From an uncultured bacterium (GTDB lineage: Bacteria > Bacteroidota > Bacteroidia > Bacteroidales > Muribaculaceae): DNA of 64,000 bases. Below are positions 33,295 through 42,700 of this stretch, piece after piece. The stretch spans positions 1 through 64,000 of the forward strand of contig CAJMNI010000004.1 of NCBI GenBank assembly GCA_905214735.1, read 5' to 3'. Below the pieces are notes generated by a model. It worked only from the letters and a program-made list of their open reading frames with translations, did not search any database and was not told where the DNA came from. Made by a program: the position numbers and the translations under genes. Positions within the stretch are counted from its first letter, which is position 1. Each line of letters starts with the position of its first letter.

Positions 33295-35955
33295 TCAGAA
33301 CTCCTGGCCGAGGACGAAGTGCACCTGGCTTCCGCCACGTTCGCCCCAGACCTTGTCGAAACCGTAGGCCCAGTCGATGCCGAGGAAACCGAGCACGCTG
33401 AGGTAGACGCGGGCGCCGACGCCGGCGCTTCGCTTCAGGGTGAATGGGGAGAAATCCTTGACGCTCGTCCAGCAGTTACCGGCTTCGGCGAAGGCGATGG
33501 CATAGATCGTGGTGGTCGGCTGGAGCATGAATGGGAAGTGGAGCTCCATGGTGAACTTGCCGTAGGCGTAGCCTTCGTAACCTGAAGGTGTGAACTGACC
33601 GTTGTCATAACCTCGCATTGCGATTGTCTCGGTGGCGTAGGTATAGCTGCCTGTCATTCCGTCGCCTCCGAAATAGAATGTTTCGAAAGGCGTCTTGAGA
33701 TATTTGTTCCAGCTTCCGAGCAGGCCGAAGTCGGCGCGGGTCATGAGCACGAGTGTCCATTTTCCATCGGGGTCGGTCAGCGGGGTGAATGTCTTGCTCT
33801 TGAAGCGGAGTTTCCAGTATTCGATCCAGCGGTAGAGTTTTCCGCGGGCCGCTTCGCGCGAATCTTCGTCGGTGTTGAAATAGCTGGCGGCCTCGGAGAG
33901 CGACTTCCAGTTTCTCTTTCCGAAGAGAGATGCGGGAGGAGTGGCCGTGAAATCGATGGTGAACGTCGATCCGCGGCGTGTATAGATCGGGTTGTCGATG
34001 CTCGAGCGCGACAGGGTTAGGCCGAGCGTCAGGGAGTTCGACGTTCCGTTGCGCATATAGTAGAGATAATCCCAGTTCTTGAGGTAATACCAGCGATAGG
34101 CGAGCTGCGCCTGGAACTGGAAGAAGTCGTCGGGCCAGCTGAGACGGGTTCCGAACCCTACGCTCACGCCTGCGAGCTGAAGCACCTTGTTGGGGTCGTA
34201 GGCGTTCTGGATGGCATAGGTGGAATAGTTGGTGTTGTAGCTATACTGGCTCCAGACGGCGTTCTGGTAGGCGGAGCTCCAGGCGTCGTTGTAGAACTGG
34301 GAGTTGATGCCGGTCGAACGGCTGAAGTCAACTGAGACAGCGAGCGAGTTGGGGCGGCTGCCGCCGATCCAGGGGTCGTAGAAGCTGATCGAATAGCTCT
34401 GGTAATATTTGGCGTTGGTCTGGGCGGAGATTGAGAAAGTCTGTCCGTCGCCGCGGGGGATGATTCCCTTATAGCTCTTCGGGTTGAAGAGGTTGCGCAT
34501 GGAGAAGTTTCCGAACGAGAGCTGCACCTGGCCGGTGAGGCCGGTCTGGCCCCAGCCGAACGAGATCTGGAACTTGTCGTTGGCCTTCGATTCGAGGTTG
34601 AAGACGATGTCGACCGTGCCGTCGTTTTCATTAGGCTCGGGTCGGATGTCCATGTTCTCGGGGTTGAAGTGTTCGGAAGCTGCGATCTCGCGGGCCGAAC
34701 GCATGAGGTCGCTCTTGGAGAATAGTTCGCCGGGGCGCACGCGGAGCTCGCGGCGGATCACTTTTTCGTAGAGCTGGTCGTTACCGTTGATCACCACGCG
34801 GTTGATTCTTGCCTGCGGACCTTCGATAAGACGCATCTGGAGTGCGATGCTGTCCCCCTTGATGCTCTCCTCGATTGGCACGATCTGGAAGAAGAGATAG
34901 CCGTTGTCGAGATAAAGGTTGGCCACGGCGTCGTCATCTTCGGTGGTGCGCTTGTTGAGCATCTTCTGGTTGTAGACCTCGCCGGGATACATTCCGAGCA
35001 GGTTGTCGAGCACCTCGGTTGGATAGACCGTATTGCCGACCCAGGAGATGTCGCTGATATAATATTTTTGGCCCTCCTCGACGTCGATATAGACGTCGAC
35101 GCGGTTGTCGTTGTATTTCACCACGCTGTCGCTCAGAATCTTGGCGTCGCGGTAGCCGAGTTCGTTATATTTGTCGACGATCCGCTTGAGGTCGTCTTCA
35201 AAATCGCGCTCCACGAATTTCTTCTGCTTGAAGATATTGAGAATGTTGCCGTTCTCGTTGGTCTTCTTCATGGTGCGTTTGATCTTGTTGTCGGAGAGGA
35301 CCTTATTGCCGGTGATGTAGATCTTGTGGACTTTGACCTTGTTGTTGCGGTTCACGTCGATGTTGAGGATCACCTGGTTTTCTTTCGAGAGGTCGGGCTG
35401 CTGCACGATTTTGACATCGGCGTTTTTGAAACCCTTTTTCGAATAATAGTCGAGGATTACTTTCTTGACCTGGGCGATGATGTTGGGGGTGAGCTGCTGT
35501 CCGGGCACCATTCCGAGTCGCTCCTCAATATCTTTCTTTTCGCCCCCTTTGACGCCGGAGAATCTCATTTCCGACATTCTGGGTTGCTGCCGGAGGGCTA
35601 TTTCGAGCCAGATTTTGTCACCGGCGATCTTGTCGACGTTGATCTGGACTTTTGAGTAAAGGCCCTGCTTCCAGAAACGGCGCACGGCGTCGGTGATTTC
35701 CTGTCCCGGCACTTCGATTTTGTCGCCGACAGAGAGGCCTGAATAGCCGATCACCACATAGTCGTCGGCGCTTTTCACTCCCGAAACGCGGATGCCTCCG
35801 ATTTCATAAGTTTTCGGCAGGGGGGAATAGATTATTTCCGGATTGAAGACAGTGTCGACGTGTTGCTGGGGCGCTTCGAGTTTTATGTCGAGCGCCGAGG
35901 CCGCTACTGCCGGGAGAGTGGCAAGCAATATAAGGATGTTCCGAAAAAGTTTCAT
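33295..35955 (-). CDS. bamA: Outer-membrane protein assembly factor BamA
   Basis: Central Omp85-family insertase of the outer membrane. The 886-residue protein has a signal peptide (MKLFRNILILLATLPAVAASA) and about five POTRA domains over roughly residues 50-450 (GIRVSGVKSADDYVVIGYSGL opens the first). A C-terminal 16-strand barrel follows. The barrel carries MRGYDNGQFTPSG, matching the VRGF loop-6 motif of Omp85 proteins. The last residue is Phe, the expected beta-signal end. The gene lies between uppS (42 bp upstream) and the two ompH/skp genes, the usual Bacteroidales order. Confidence 0.97.
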   Translation of the reverse strand: MKLFRNILILLATLPAVAASALDIKLEAPQQHVDTVFNPEIIYSPLPKTYEIGGIRVSGVKSADDYVVIGYSGLSVGDKIEVPGQEITDAVRRFWKQGLYSKVQINVDKIAGDKIWLEIALRQQPRMSEMRFSGVKGGEKKDIEERLGMVPGQQLTPNIIAQVKKVILDYYSKKGFKNADVKIVQQPDLSKENQVILNIDVNRNNKVKVHKIYITGNKVLSDNKIKRTMKKTNENGNILNIFKQKKFVERDFEDDLKRIVDKYNELGYRDAKILSDSVVKYNDNRVDVYIDVEEGQKYYISDISWVGNTVYPTEVLDNLLGMYPGEVYNQKMLNKRTTEDDDAVANLYLDNGYLFFQIVPIEESIKGDSIALQMRLIEGPQARINRVVINGNDQLYEKVIRRELRVRPGELFSKSDLMRSAREIAASEHFNPENMDIRPEPNENDGTVDIVFNLESKANDKFQISFGWGQTGLTGQVQLSFGNFSMRNLFNPKSYKGIIPRGDGQTFSISAQTNAKYYQSYSISFYDPWIGGSRPNSLAVSVDFSRSTGINSQFYNDAWSSAYQNAVWSQYSYNTNYSTYAIQNAYDPNKVLQLAGVSVGFGTRLSWPDDFFQFQAQLAYRWYYLKNWDYLYYMRNGTSNSLTLGLTLSRSSIDNPIYTRRGSTFTIDFTATPPASLFGKRNWKSLSEAASYFNTDEDSREAARGKLYRWIEYWKLRFKSKTFTPLTDPDGKWTLVLMTRADFGLLGSWNKYLKTPFETFYFGGDGMTGSYTYATETIAMRGYDNGQFTPSGYEGYAYGKFTMELHFPFMLQPTTTIYAIAFAEAGNCWTSVKDFSPFTLKRSAGVGARVYLSVLGFLGIDWAYGFDKVWGERGGSQVHFVLGQEF

Positions 35956-35997
35956 ATTTATTTGGAAGGGTGCGGGTTCAGATAGTGTTGGGCGTGT

Positions 35998-36777
35998 TTA
36001 GATAGTTTCATCGGGTGCGGAATCGGTTTTCACCTGGTCGCCGGTCATTCCGAACCGCCGTTCGCGGTGTTGGAAAGCGATCAGTGCCTTGGCATATTCG
36101 TTGCAGTCGAAGTCGGGCCAGAGCACGGGGGTGAAATAGAGTTCGCTGTATGCGATCTGCCAGAGCAGGAAATTGCTGATGCGGTGCTCGCCGCCGGTGC
36201 GGATGAGGAGGTCGGGATCGGGGATTCCGGCTGTGGCGAGATGGTCGGAGATGGTCTGGTCGGAGATGGAGTCGGGATCGATTTCTCCGCGGGCGGCCAT
36301 TTCGGCGATTTGGCGCACTGCTCGTGTGATTTCCCAGCGCGACGAATAGCTGAGGCAGAGGTCGAGCTGCAGGCCGTCGCAGTCTTTGGTGGCTTCCACT
36401 CCGGCAGCAAGGTTTTTCTGCACTTCTTCCGGGAGACGGTCGATTTCGCCGAGCAGACGGATATGCACGTTGTTGGCTTTCAGCTCGGGAGTCTCCTGAA
36501 GGATTGTCCAGCCGATAAGGTGCATCAGGGTGTCGACTTCCGGCTGCGGCCGATGCCAGTTTTCCGTGGAGAAGGCGTAGAGCGTGAGATATTTGATGCC
36601 GAGGTCAGACGACATGCGGGTGATCCGGTTGACGCTGTTCACGCCTTCCACGTGTCCTTCAGTGCGCTCTTTGAGACGCTTGCGCGCCCATCGCCCGTTG
36701 CCGTCCATGATGATGGCCACGTGGCGGGGAAGACGCCGGGGGTCGAGCTGCTCTATGAGGTTGTCGGAAGTCTGCAT
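35998..36777 (-). CDS. uppS: Isoprenyl transferase (undecaprenyl diphosphate synthase)
   Basis: Makes the C55 lipid carrier used for peptidoglycan and surface polysaccharide by cis-condensation of isopentenyl diphosphate onto farnesyl diphosphate. The 259-residue length is typical. The substrate-binding motif HVAIIMDGNGRWA gives catalytic Asp25. Later motifs are LTLYAFSTENW, DLLIRTGGEHRISNFLLWQ and YSELYFTPVLWPDF. It starts 3 bp after the DUF6089 gene stop on the - strand and precedes bamA. The product feeds the WecA-like enzyme at 11-12 kb. Confidence 0.97.
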   Translation of the reverse strand: MQTSDNLIEQLDPRRLPRHVAIIMDGNGRWARKRLKERTEGHVEGVNSVNRITRMSSDLGIKYLTLYAFSTENWHRPQPEVDTLMHLIGWTILQETPELKANNVHIRLLGEIDRLPEEVQKNLAAGVEATKDCDGLQLDLCLSYSSRWEITRAVRQIAEMAARGEIDPDSISDQTISDHLATAGIPDPDLLIRTGGEHRISNFLLWQIAYSELYFTPVLWPDFDCNEYAKALIAFQHRERRFGMTGDQVKTDSAPDETI

Positions 36778-36780
36778 ATA

Positions 36781-37461
36781 TTAATCTTTATAGTTGCAAA
36801 CGGCGCAGCGTTTGCTGAACTCATAACTGATTGTGATTGTGAGCGTGGAATACCAGTCGGTGTTCTTCATGAAACCGCTCTTGATGCCGTAAGGGTCTTT
36901 GAGATGCTCTCCGTCGAGGCGGTCGGTGAAGGTTTTTTTCATGAGGAATTCGAGGCCGAGGTTCCATCGGAGGGCCGGCTTGTATTTGAAGCCGATGCCG
37001 AGTGGGATGGTGGCGGCTGCTCCGAATTTGCCGTCGGCTTTCCAGGCCGTCACGCCCAGGCCGGCGGTGATGTAGGGTGTCCAGCGTTTGAGCTTGCGGT
37101 ATCTTTCCCCCATGCCGTAGTTGAAGAAGTGGAATTCCACCATTTCTCCAAGTTCGTAGAAGGTGGTGGTGAACTTGAAGTTCTCGCCGTCGGGAAGGAT
37201 GTCGTCCATCTTCGAGGTGTCGCCTCCGAGACCGCCCACATAGAAGTTCGTCTTGAAGTTGAAGCGGGGATTGTAGATATACCTGAACAGGATTTCGGCG
37301 TCCCAGCTCGGACTGGCATAGAGGTTGGAGCTGGCGTCGCCCAGATATCCGGTCATGCCGATTCCGCCGCCTATGTCGAAGCGGTAGTCTTCCTGCGCCC
37401 TGGCCGCGAATGAGGCCGAAGCAGTTGCAAGAACGAGCAATATTTTCAAGAGGTTTCTCAA
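36781..37461 (-). CDS. DUF6089-family outer-membrane beta-barrel-like protein
   Basis: A 226-residue exported protein. The signal peptide (MRNLLKILLVLATASASFAARA) is followed by alternating strands that resemble a small outer-membrane barrel (RFDIGGGIGMTGYLGDA; RFNFKTNFYVGGLGG; YITAGLGVTAWKA). The family commonly lies immediately upstream of uppS and bamA in Bacteroidetes, here with 3 bp to uppS. A role in envelope assembly is inferred from this context only. An ending with several Cys and charged residues (KRCAVCNYKD) is unusual for a barrel terminus. Confidence 0.82.
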   Translation of the reverse strand: MRNLLKILLVLATASASFAARAQEDYRFDIGGGIGMTGYLGDASSNLYASPSWDAEILFRYIYNPRFNFKTNFYVGGLGGDTSKMDDILPDGENFKFTTTFYELGEMVEFHFFNYGMGERYRKLKRWTPYITAGLGVTAWKADGKFGAAATIPLGIGFKYKPALRWNLGLEFLMKKTFTDRLDGEHLKDPYGIKSGFMKNTDWYSTLTITISYEFSKRCAVCNYKD

Positions 37462-37485
37462 ATCCTTCGTTTTTCTCGATTTTTG

Positions 37486-38979
37486 TTAGATCACGGGAGC
37501 GAAAGTGAGCTTTGTCAGCACGCCCTGCCAGATCGTGTTGTAGAGGCGATTGTCGGTGTCATAGCCTCCGAAAAGATAGATGTAGGGGCATTCCCATGTG
37601 ATGGTTTCGCCGTCGACTTCATATTTGATCCGGCGCGGGCTGCGTTTCACTACTTTCCATGCGTCGGCAAGGTCGGATGATTTGACGGTTCCCATCACCA
37701 CGTTGTCGCATCTGGTCATTGTGGGGATCATTTCGGGGAGCTGTAGCAGCTCGTTGCCCTTCGACCAGTTGACGCCGTTGTCGTAGGAGATATAGACGGT
37801 GCGGTTGAACGAGCCGTCGGTCTTGCGGCCTCCGAGCAGCATCCAGACGGTGAATTCGTTGAAGCCGTCGCCGGCGGAGTTTTTGCGATATGCGTAGTAG
37901 GGTATTATCGAACTGCCGTCGAGGGCGGGGATTCCTCCCTGCGAGAGGCGGATCCATTCGGCGCCGTCGAAGGCCCAGGTCGTGTCGGAGAGCGATCCGT
38001 CGGTTTTTGTTCCTCCGGTGAAGAATGCCACGGGGGAACTGGTCCATTTGTTCTGAAGGGTCACGAAGTTGGATGTTCCGCTGCGAGGGAAATCGGCGGG
38101 AGCTTCGGCCGCGTTGAGATCGCCTGCGGGATACTGGGCGAACACTGTCTTGTCTCCTTCGGTGGTCAGGCCGACAACCGTACTTACGTATGCACCGATC
38201 AACGATGACCAGCGCTGCCCGGTCGATGTCCAGGTGGCGAGGTCGTTGGAATGATATAACGTGCCGTCGTCGGAGAGCATGTAAAGCTCTGAGTCGGAGG
38301 CGGTAAATGTTTCGACTTTGGGAGTGAAGGGGAAGTTCACCCGGCGGCTTTGCCAGATGTTGTTGTAAAGGTCGGATGAAGCGGAGATGGTGTAGGTGCC
38401 GTCATTTTCCTGCACGAGGCAGACTGCGCGGTTGCCGAGCTTGACTGTGCGCTGGGCCACGGGGTCGGGCAGGCGGGAGGGAAGCTTGGCTTTCGCCAGA
38501 TCGGTCCAGACGAGCGAGTCGGGATTCTCCTTGTGGACGTTGACCTTGATGCGGTAGGTTTTCGACATGCGGTCGTTGTCGGCCTTGACGGTGAGGGTGA
38601 CGTTGCCGGTGAAGTCGATAGAGTCGGAGGGGTTCTCCTTATAGTCGATCTCGCCGGTGCGCACACTGCCTCCCGACATGCTGATCACTGCACTGCTGAC
38701 ATTGGTGGCAAACGTGATGTTGGCCACGACTTTGCTGATGTCGGTGCCCTTTCGGAGGGAGTCGGCGTTGAAAATCACCCCGTGGTCGAGGTCGATTGAG
38801 AAAAATGCCGAATCGAGGCCGAGGTTGGAAGAGTTGTATCTTAATGAGAATGCGGTTACTGCGACGTTGACCGGGTCGTTATATTCGAGGGAGTCGTCGT
38901 CGGAGTTGCAGCTTGTCAACAAAGCTGCCATAGCAGAGATCCCCACCCCGCATCTTAAAAGGAAATTCTGTAGCTTCAC
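37486..38979 (-). CDS. DUF6242-family lipoprotein
   Basis: A 497-residue predicted lipoprotein with lipobox LTSC (Cys24). After the Cys comes NSDDDS, close to the acidic export signal that sends Bacteroidetes lipoproteins to the cell surface. An N-terminal region of about 110 residues looks like repeated Ig-like or cadherin-like strands (ITFATNVSSAVISMSGG). The larger C-terminal part is probably a beta-propeller, with several kelch-like blades (DTTWAFDGAEWIRL; VWMLLGGRKTDGSFN; IYLFGGYDTDNRL). It is the first gene of the - strand run leading to uppS and bamA, 24 bp before the DUF6089 gene. No enzymatic motif is visible. Confidence 0.78.
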   Translation of the reverse strand: MKLQNFLLRCGVGISAMAALLTSCNSDDDSLEYNDPVNVAVTAFSLRYNSSNLGLDSAFFSIDLDHGVIFNADSLRKGTDISKVVANITFATNVSSAVISMSGGSVRTGEIDYKENPSDSIDFTGNVTLTVKADNDRMSKTYRIKVNVHKENPDSLVWTDLAKAKLPSRLPDPVAQRTVKLGNRAVCLVQENDGTYTISASSDLYNNIWQSRRVNFPFTPKVETFTASDSELYMLSDDGTLYHSNDLATWTSTGQRWSSLIGAYVSTVVGLTTEGDKTVFAQYPAGDLNAAEAPADFPRSGTSNFVTLQNKWTSSPVAFFTGGTKTDGSLSDTTWAFDGAEWIRLSQGGIPALDGSSIIPYYAYRKNSAGDGFNEFTVWMLLGGRKTDGSFNRTVYISYDNGVNWSKGNELLQLPEMIPTMTRCDNVVMGTVKSSDLADAWKVVKRSPRRIKYEVDGETITWECPYIYLFGGYDTDNRLYNTIWQGVLTKLTFAPVI

Positions 38980-39091
38980 TCTTTATAAGGTGTTAATTAA
39001 GAGGCTGCACGGCGCCGCAGCGCTGCCAACCCAACACTCTGAAATCGCTTTCAGCGGGCGAGAGATCCCCGGAGAAGGCATTTTCAACTTG

Positions 39092-39099
39092 CAAAGTTA
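39092..39099 (-). promoter_or_regulatory. Possible -7 element upstream of the DUF6242-uppS-bamA run
   Basis: TAACTTTG on the - strand lies about 112 bp before the DUF6242 start. No -33 TTTG is present at the usual distance. Confidence 0.45.
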
Positions 39100-39214
39100 G
39101 CATTTCTTGGGAAATTAGGCGCTATAAAAACACTATAAAATAAGATTTAAGTTTTTTTAAGAGGCCTCGGAAGCCCCCGGTCGGCTTGGATTAGAGTCTT
39201 GGAAGAAGAGGTCT

Positions 39215-40171
39215 TCAGAACTCCTCGAGAGCGTGACCGGGTAGAGCCGGAGCTTTGATTCCGGAGCCGAGTCTGACGGATGAGCGTTCCCTGCGGATTT
39301 CGTCGTAAAGACCGGCCTTGATGAAACTGCCGAGAAGTTTCGCACCCCCTTCGACCATCAGCGACGTGATTCCGAATTCGGAGAAGAGACGTTCCATGTT
39401 GGCCTTCAACGGAATATCCGGGTCGAGTATAATCTTTCCTTCGTGGGCTTCTTCGGGGATGCGGGGTGAACTGAACATCACTCGTTTAGGGTCGCGTCCG
39501 GGCCAGTGGCGCACTGTGAGCGACGGATTGTCGTTGAGCCATGTGTCGGTGCCGACAAGGATGGCGTCGGCCATTGCTCTCTCCCGGTGCATGAGCCGGA
39601 GCGTTACGGGAGTGGAGAGCGCGACGGGACGTCCACCCTCGGCGGCGATGAATCCGTCGGCGCTTTCAGCCCATTTGAGCTGGATCCAGGGGCGCCGGAG
39701 TGTCTGCGCTGTGAAGAAGCGGCGGTTGATGGCCCGACATTCCGGCTCGAGTACATGCTCGACGACTTCGATGCCGGCGTCGCGCAGAATCTTAAGGCCG
39801 CGGCCCGCCACTTTCGGATTGGGATCGCCAGTGCCGATCACGGCTCGTCGAATTCCTTTCTCTTTGAGGAGAAGGGCGCAGGGCGGCGTCTTGCCGTAGT
39901 GGGAGCAGGGTTCGAGGGTGACGAATATGGTGGAGTCGCCGATGAGATGCTCGTCATCGGAACTTATGCTGGCGAAGGCGTTGACCTCGGCGTGTGGCTG
40001 ACCGTATTCCCGGTGCCACCCTTCGCCGATGATGCGTCCGTCGGGAGCCACTATCACCGCCCCGACCTGCGGATTGGGCGACACGCGCCCGGCGCCGTTG
40101 GCGGCGAGCTGGAGCGCCCGGCGCATATATTTCTCATAATCCTGAGGCTGAATATCTTTCTCTGTTTCCAT
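39215..40171 (-). CDS. ribD: Bifunctional riboflavin biosynthesis deaminase/reductase
   Basis: Catalyses the second and third steps of riboflavin synthesis: deamination of the pyrimidinone then NADPH reduction of the ribosyl side chain. The 318-residue protein has an N-terminal cytidine-deaminase-like domain with zinc ligands His60 (HAEVNAF, with Glu62), Cys89 and Cys98 (EPCSHYGKTPPC). A reductase domain starts near WIQLKWAESADGFIA and includes SLMVEGGAKLLGSFI. The ATG at 40171 is chosen; a TTG twelve bases upstream is the only earlier option in the short gap to the DUF4421 gene. No other rib genes are in the window. No FMN riboswitch was seen. Confidence 0.96.
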   Translation of the reverse strand: METEKDIQPQDYEKYMRRALQLAANGAGRVSPNPQVGAVIVAPDGRIIGEGWHREYGQPHAEVNAFASISSDDEHLIGDSTIFVTLEPCSHYGKTPPCALLLKEKGIRRAVIGTGDPNPKVAGRGLKILRDAGIEVVEHVLEPECRAINRRFFTAQTLRRPWIQLKWAESADGFIAAEGGRPVALSTPVTLRLMHRERAMADAILVGTDTWLNDNPSLTVRHWPGRDPKRVMFSSPRIPEEAHEGKIILDPDIPLKANMERLFSEFGITSLMVEGGAKLLGSFIKAGLYDEIRRERSSVRLGSGIKAPALPGHALEEF

Positions 40172-40198
40172 TTTATTCTGCAAAGTTTGCCAAATAAA

Positions 40199-41383
40199 TT
40201 AAAATCTTATGCCGAACGAGGCCTGCAAGGTCTCTGTGAAGAGCGCGAAACCGATTGAATGGGTGTAATATGCGTTGCAACTGAATTTCGAAGTCGCTGA
40301 GGCAAACCATCTCCCGGAGCTGTAGTTGAGCGACAGCAGGAAGTCGATGCCGCTCGAGAGAAGCGTCTTTTTCCCGAGAGTGGTGTTGGCATAGGAGAAA
40401 CATGCGCCGAGTTTCGGAAATGCCGAGACGTTGGCAAGAAAATGCTTGTTGCAGACCCAGTTGTAGGCATATCCGCCGATGGCGTTGACCGAGTTGTAAT
40501 GAAGCTTGTAGGTGTCGATGGGATAGTTGTAGTAATCCCGCAGTTCTTGCGGCAACTCGTCGAAATTGAAGTTGGCTTTATAGAAGGCTCCCTCGAGACC
40601 GGCCACCCATGAGCCTGCGCTCCGAAGCTGGATGTTCGAAGTGTTGTAGGCGGCTCCCTGGGAATATTTACGGCTGTTGAAAAAATGGTAGGCCGTAACG
40701 TTGAGACCGCGGAATGTCATGCCGTCAAATTTAATGTCGAGCAGTCCTTTTTTGCCGGTGTCTTTCCGGAAGTCGCCGAAATCGCGGATATAAATGCCAC
40801 CGGAGTTGTACCAATAGTGAGCTTCGAAATTGAATTTGGCGCAACTGAAGGCGAAATCAAATCGCGTAGTGTTGGATTTTTCGTTTTTAAAGATGGTGTT
40901 GACATCTATGGAATATCCGATGGAGAGAATTGAATATTGCGCGTAGAGGCCGATGCTCGGATGATATTTGCTCGACATCACCACGGGAATGACATCGCGT
41001 GGATGAAAGTCGTAATAGTCGGTCCAGTTGTCGCAGACAAGCATTGCTTTGCCTTTGAGAGGATGGGGCTTGACGTAAAGAGTGTCGTAGGAATTGAAAG
41101 TGCGGTCGATCCAGTTGAAAGTGTTGATGCAGAATCTGACGAATCGAGGCCAGATCACTGTGGAGTCGGTCGGATTGAGTTTGCGCTTCATGAGGAGATA
41201 TTTCCATTGGCGCTCGAAGTCGGTGTGGGTTTCGGGGTCTATGGAGTCGGGGAGCGAGAGATGGCGCAAGGCGCTGGTGTCGATTCCAATTTCGAGTCGG
41301 CGCGCATGTGTCTGAGCCATTCCGGTCGAGAGGAGAATGGCGATGGTAATAGTGGTAAGAAATAGGCGGAAAGCCTTCTTCAT
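40199..41383 (-). CDS. DUF4421-family exported protein, probable outer-membrane barrel
   Basis: A 394-residue protein with a signal peptide (MKKAFRLFLTTITIAILLSTGMA). The N-terminal ~110 residues are helical, followed by alternating strands typical of outer-membrane proteins (YHPSIGLYAQYSILSIGYSI; FEAHYWYNSGGIYI; WFASATSKFSCNAYY). It ends in Phe (QASFGIRF), as outer-membrane barrels often do. The gene overlaps the upstream DUF2007 gene by an ATGA stop/start, so translation may be coupled. ribD follows 27 bp downstream. No function is known for the family. Confidence 0.82.
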   Translation of the reverse strand: MKKAFRLFLTTITIAILLSTGMAQTHARRLEIGIDTSALRHLSLPDSIDPETHTDFERQWKYLLMKRKLNPTDSTVIWPRFVRFCINTFNWIDRTFNSYDTLYVKPHPLKGKAMLVCDNWTDYYDFHPRDVIPVVMSSKYHPSIGLYAQYSILSIGYSIDVNTIFKNEKSNTTRFDFAFSCAKFNFEAHYWYNSGGIYIRDFGDFRKDTGKKGLLDIKFDGMTFRGLNVTAYHFFNSRKYSQGAAYNTSNIQLRSAGSWVAGLEGAFYKANFNFDELPQELRDYYNYPIDTYKLHYNSVNAIGGYAYNWVCNKHFLANVSAFPKLGACFSYANTTLGKKTLLSSGIDFLLSLNYSSGRWFASATSKFSCNAYYTHSIGFALFTETLQASFGIRF

Positions 41384-41583
41384 CGGGAGGCAAGTAGCTT
41401 TTCGGCTTCCGCGGCCTGAGAATCAGGCACGAGCAACCGGACAGAACCTGTGCCCGAACCGGGGGCGGGGAAAATCTCCGAGAGGGCGTCGGCCTCGACA
41501 ATAGCGTCGATGCCGCAGCTTGCCAGAAAGCCTTTGTCGAGATAGGCCTCGGCTTCGTTGGAATATTGGTTGACTACGGTCAT
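41380..41583 (-). CDS. DUF2007-type putative signal-transducing protein
   Basis: A 67-residue small cytoplasmic protein beginning MTVVNQYSNEAEAYLDKGFL. It shows the family pattern: a strand, helix with a pair of small residues, then a GIDAIVEAD strand and a C-terminal VRLLVPDSQAAEAEKLL helix. Related proteins in Bacteroidetes are called signal-transducing domain proteins, but the role is not known. The ATG at 41583 lies 19 bp after mltG. The TGA overlaps the next gene's ATG. A longer frame exists upstream but overlaps mltG and is not protein-like. Confidence 0.82.
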   Translation of the reverse strand: MTVVNQYSNEAEAYLDKGFLASCGIDAIVEADALSEIFPAPGSGTGSVRLLVPDSQAAEAEKLLASR

Positions 41584-41602
41584 GGCGATAATTGATTGAT
41601 GG

Positions 41603-42700
41603 TCAGCGAGCGATTCCGCGTGCGTCGAGAGCCGCCTGGTAGCGGTCGGCGTTGCGGCGATGCTCTTCGAAGGTGGTGGAGAAGTTGTGGGTGCCTGAGA
41701 AGTCGTCTTTGGCACACATGTAAAGATAGTCGTGGGGAGAGCTTTGCAGGATTGCCGTGATGGTGGCTTTGCCGGTGGTGCGGATCGGGCCGGGGGGAAG
41801 GCCTGCGTGCAGATATGTGTTGTAGGGGGATTCGGTGCGGAGATCGTTGCGCGAGACTCTCTTGATCGAGAAGTCGCCAAGTGCGAATCTCACTGTCGGG
41901 TCGGCCTGGAGCCGCATCCCTTTCTGCAGGCGGTTGATGTAAAGGCGGCCGACGGTTCCTTTCTCGGAGGCTGCGTTGGTCTCTTCGTCGACGATCGAGG
42001 CGATGATGGTTATATCGGCCGGAGTCAAACCGAGATCTGCGGCTGTTTTCCGGTTGGCGTCGTTCCAGACGCTCTTATAGTTGGCACCGATTTTTTCAGC
42101 GAGATGGCGTGGCGAGTCCGACCAGTAGACTTCGTAGGTGTCGTTGACGAAGAGAGCCATAGCGCTGGCCGGAGTCAGTCCGTAATCGGCAAGAAACGCG
42201 GGATCTTCCACGGCTTTGCGGAGCTCTCCGGCGCTGAAATCCATTTTCGAGGCTATCTTGCCGAGCATCTCATCGTAGTTGCGGAAACCGTTGATGGTGA
42301 TTTTGACCGGAGTCTGCGCTCCGCTCGTGAGCCGGCGCATGGTGTTGAAGGCGCAGGTGCCTTTCTCAATTTTATAGGCGCCGTGGCGGGTGGAGAAGTC
42401 AGTGTCGCGCAGTCGGATGGCTTTCATCACATTGCCGGCATAGCTGTCGCCGAAATATTTCGTAAGCGAGTCGGACACGTTTTGCTCTGTGGCGTTTGCT
42501 GGAATCCTGATGGTAGCTTCGCGGGGGGCGCCGGTGAAATAAAAAGGATAGATGGCAATCATCAGGGCTACTATGAGCAGAGCGAGACCGAGCAGGAGAA
42601 ATAGCATTCTCCTGCTCGTCGATGATTTCTTGCCGTTGCGGTGTTTCTTTCCGCCGGCGGATCGTTTTTTATTGTTTGAAGATAGTTTGCTGTCGCTCAT
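41603..42700 (-). CDS. mltG: Endolytic murein transglycosylase
   Basis: Inner-membrane enzyme that cleaves nascent glycan strands and helps set their length. The 365-residue protein has a Lys-rich cytoplasmic tail, one membrane helix (residues ~32-51, MLFLLLGLALLIVALMIAI) and a LysM-like subdomain. The catalytic YceG domain contains ASIVDEETN at 234-242 with the family's conserved acidic cluster (Glu239/Glu240). Later motifs MRLQADPTVRFAL and SPYNTYLHAGLPPGPI are diagnostic. The start codon overlaps the raiA stop (ATGA), so it is likely translated from the same mRNA. Confidence 0.95.
   Translation of the reverse strand: MSDSKLSSNNKKRSAGGKKHRNGKKSSTSRRMLFLLLGLALLIVALMIAIYPFYFTGAPREATIRIPANATEQNVSDSLTKYFGDSYAGNVMKAIRLRDTDFSTRHGAYKIEKGTCAFNTMRRLTSGAQTPVKITINGFRNYDEMLGKIASKMDFSAGELRKAVEDPAFLADYGLTPASAMALFVNDTYEVYWSDSPRHLAEKIGANYKSVWNDANRKTAADLGLTPADITIIASIVDEETNAASEKGTVGRLYINRLQKGMRLQADPTVRFALGDFSIKRVSRNDLRTESPYNTYLHAGLPPGPIRTTGKATITAILQSSPHDYLYMCAKDDFSGTHNFSTTFEEHRRNADRYQAALDARGIAR

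Noticed and set aside
36067..37413. A 448-codon + strand frame across uppS and DUF6089
   Set aside because: It is antisense to two recognised genes and has a Glu/Val/Gly/Asp-rich shadow composition without a domain.
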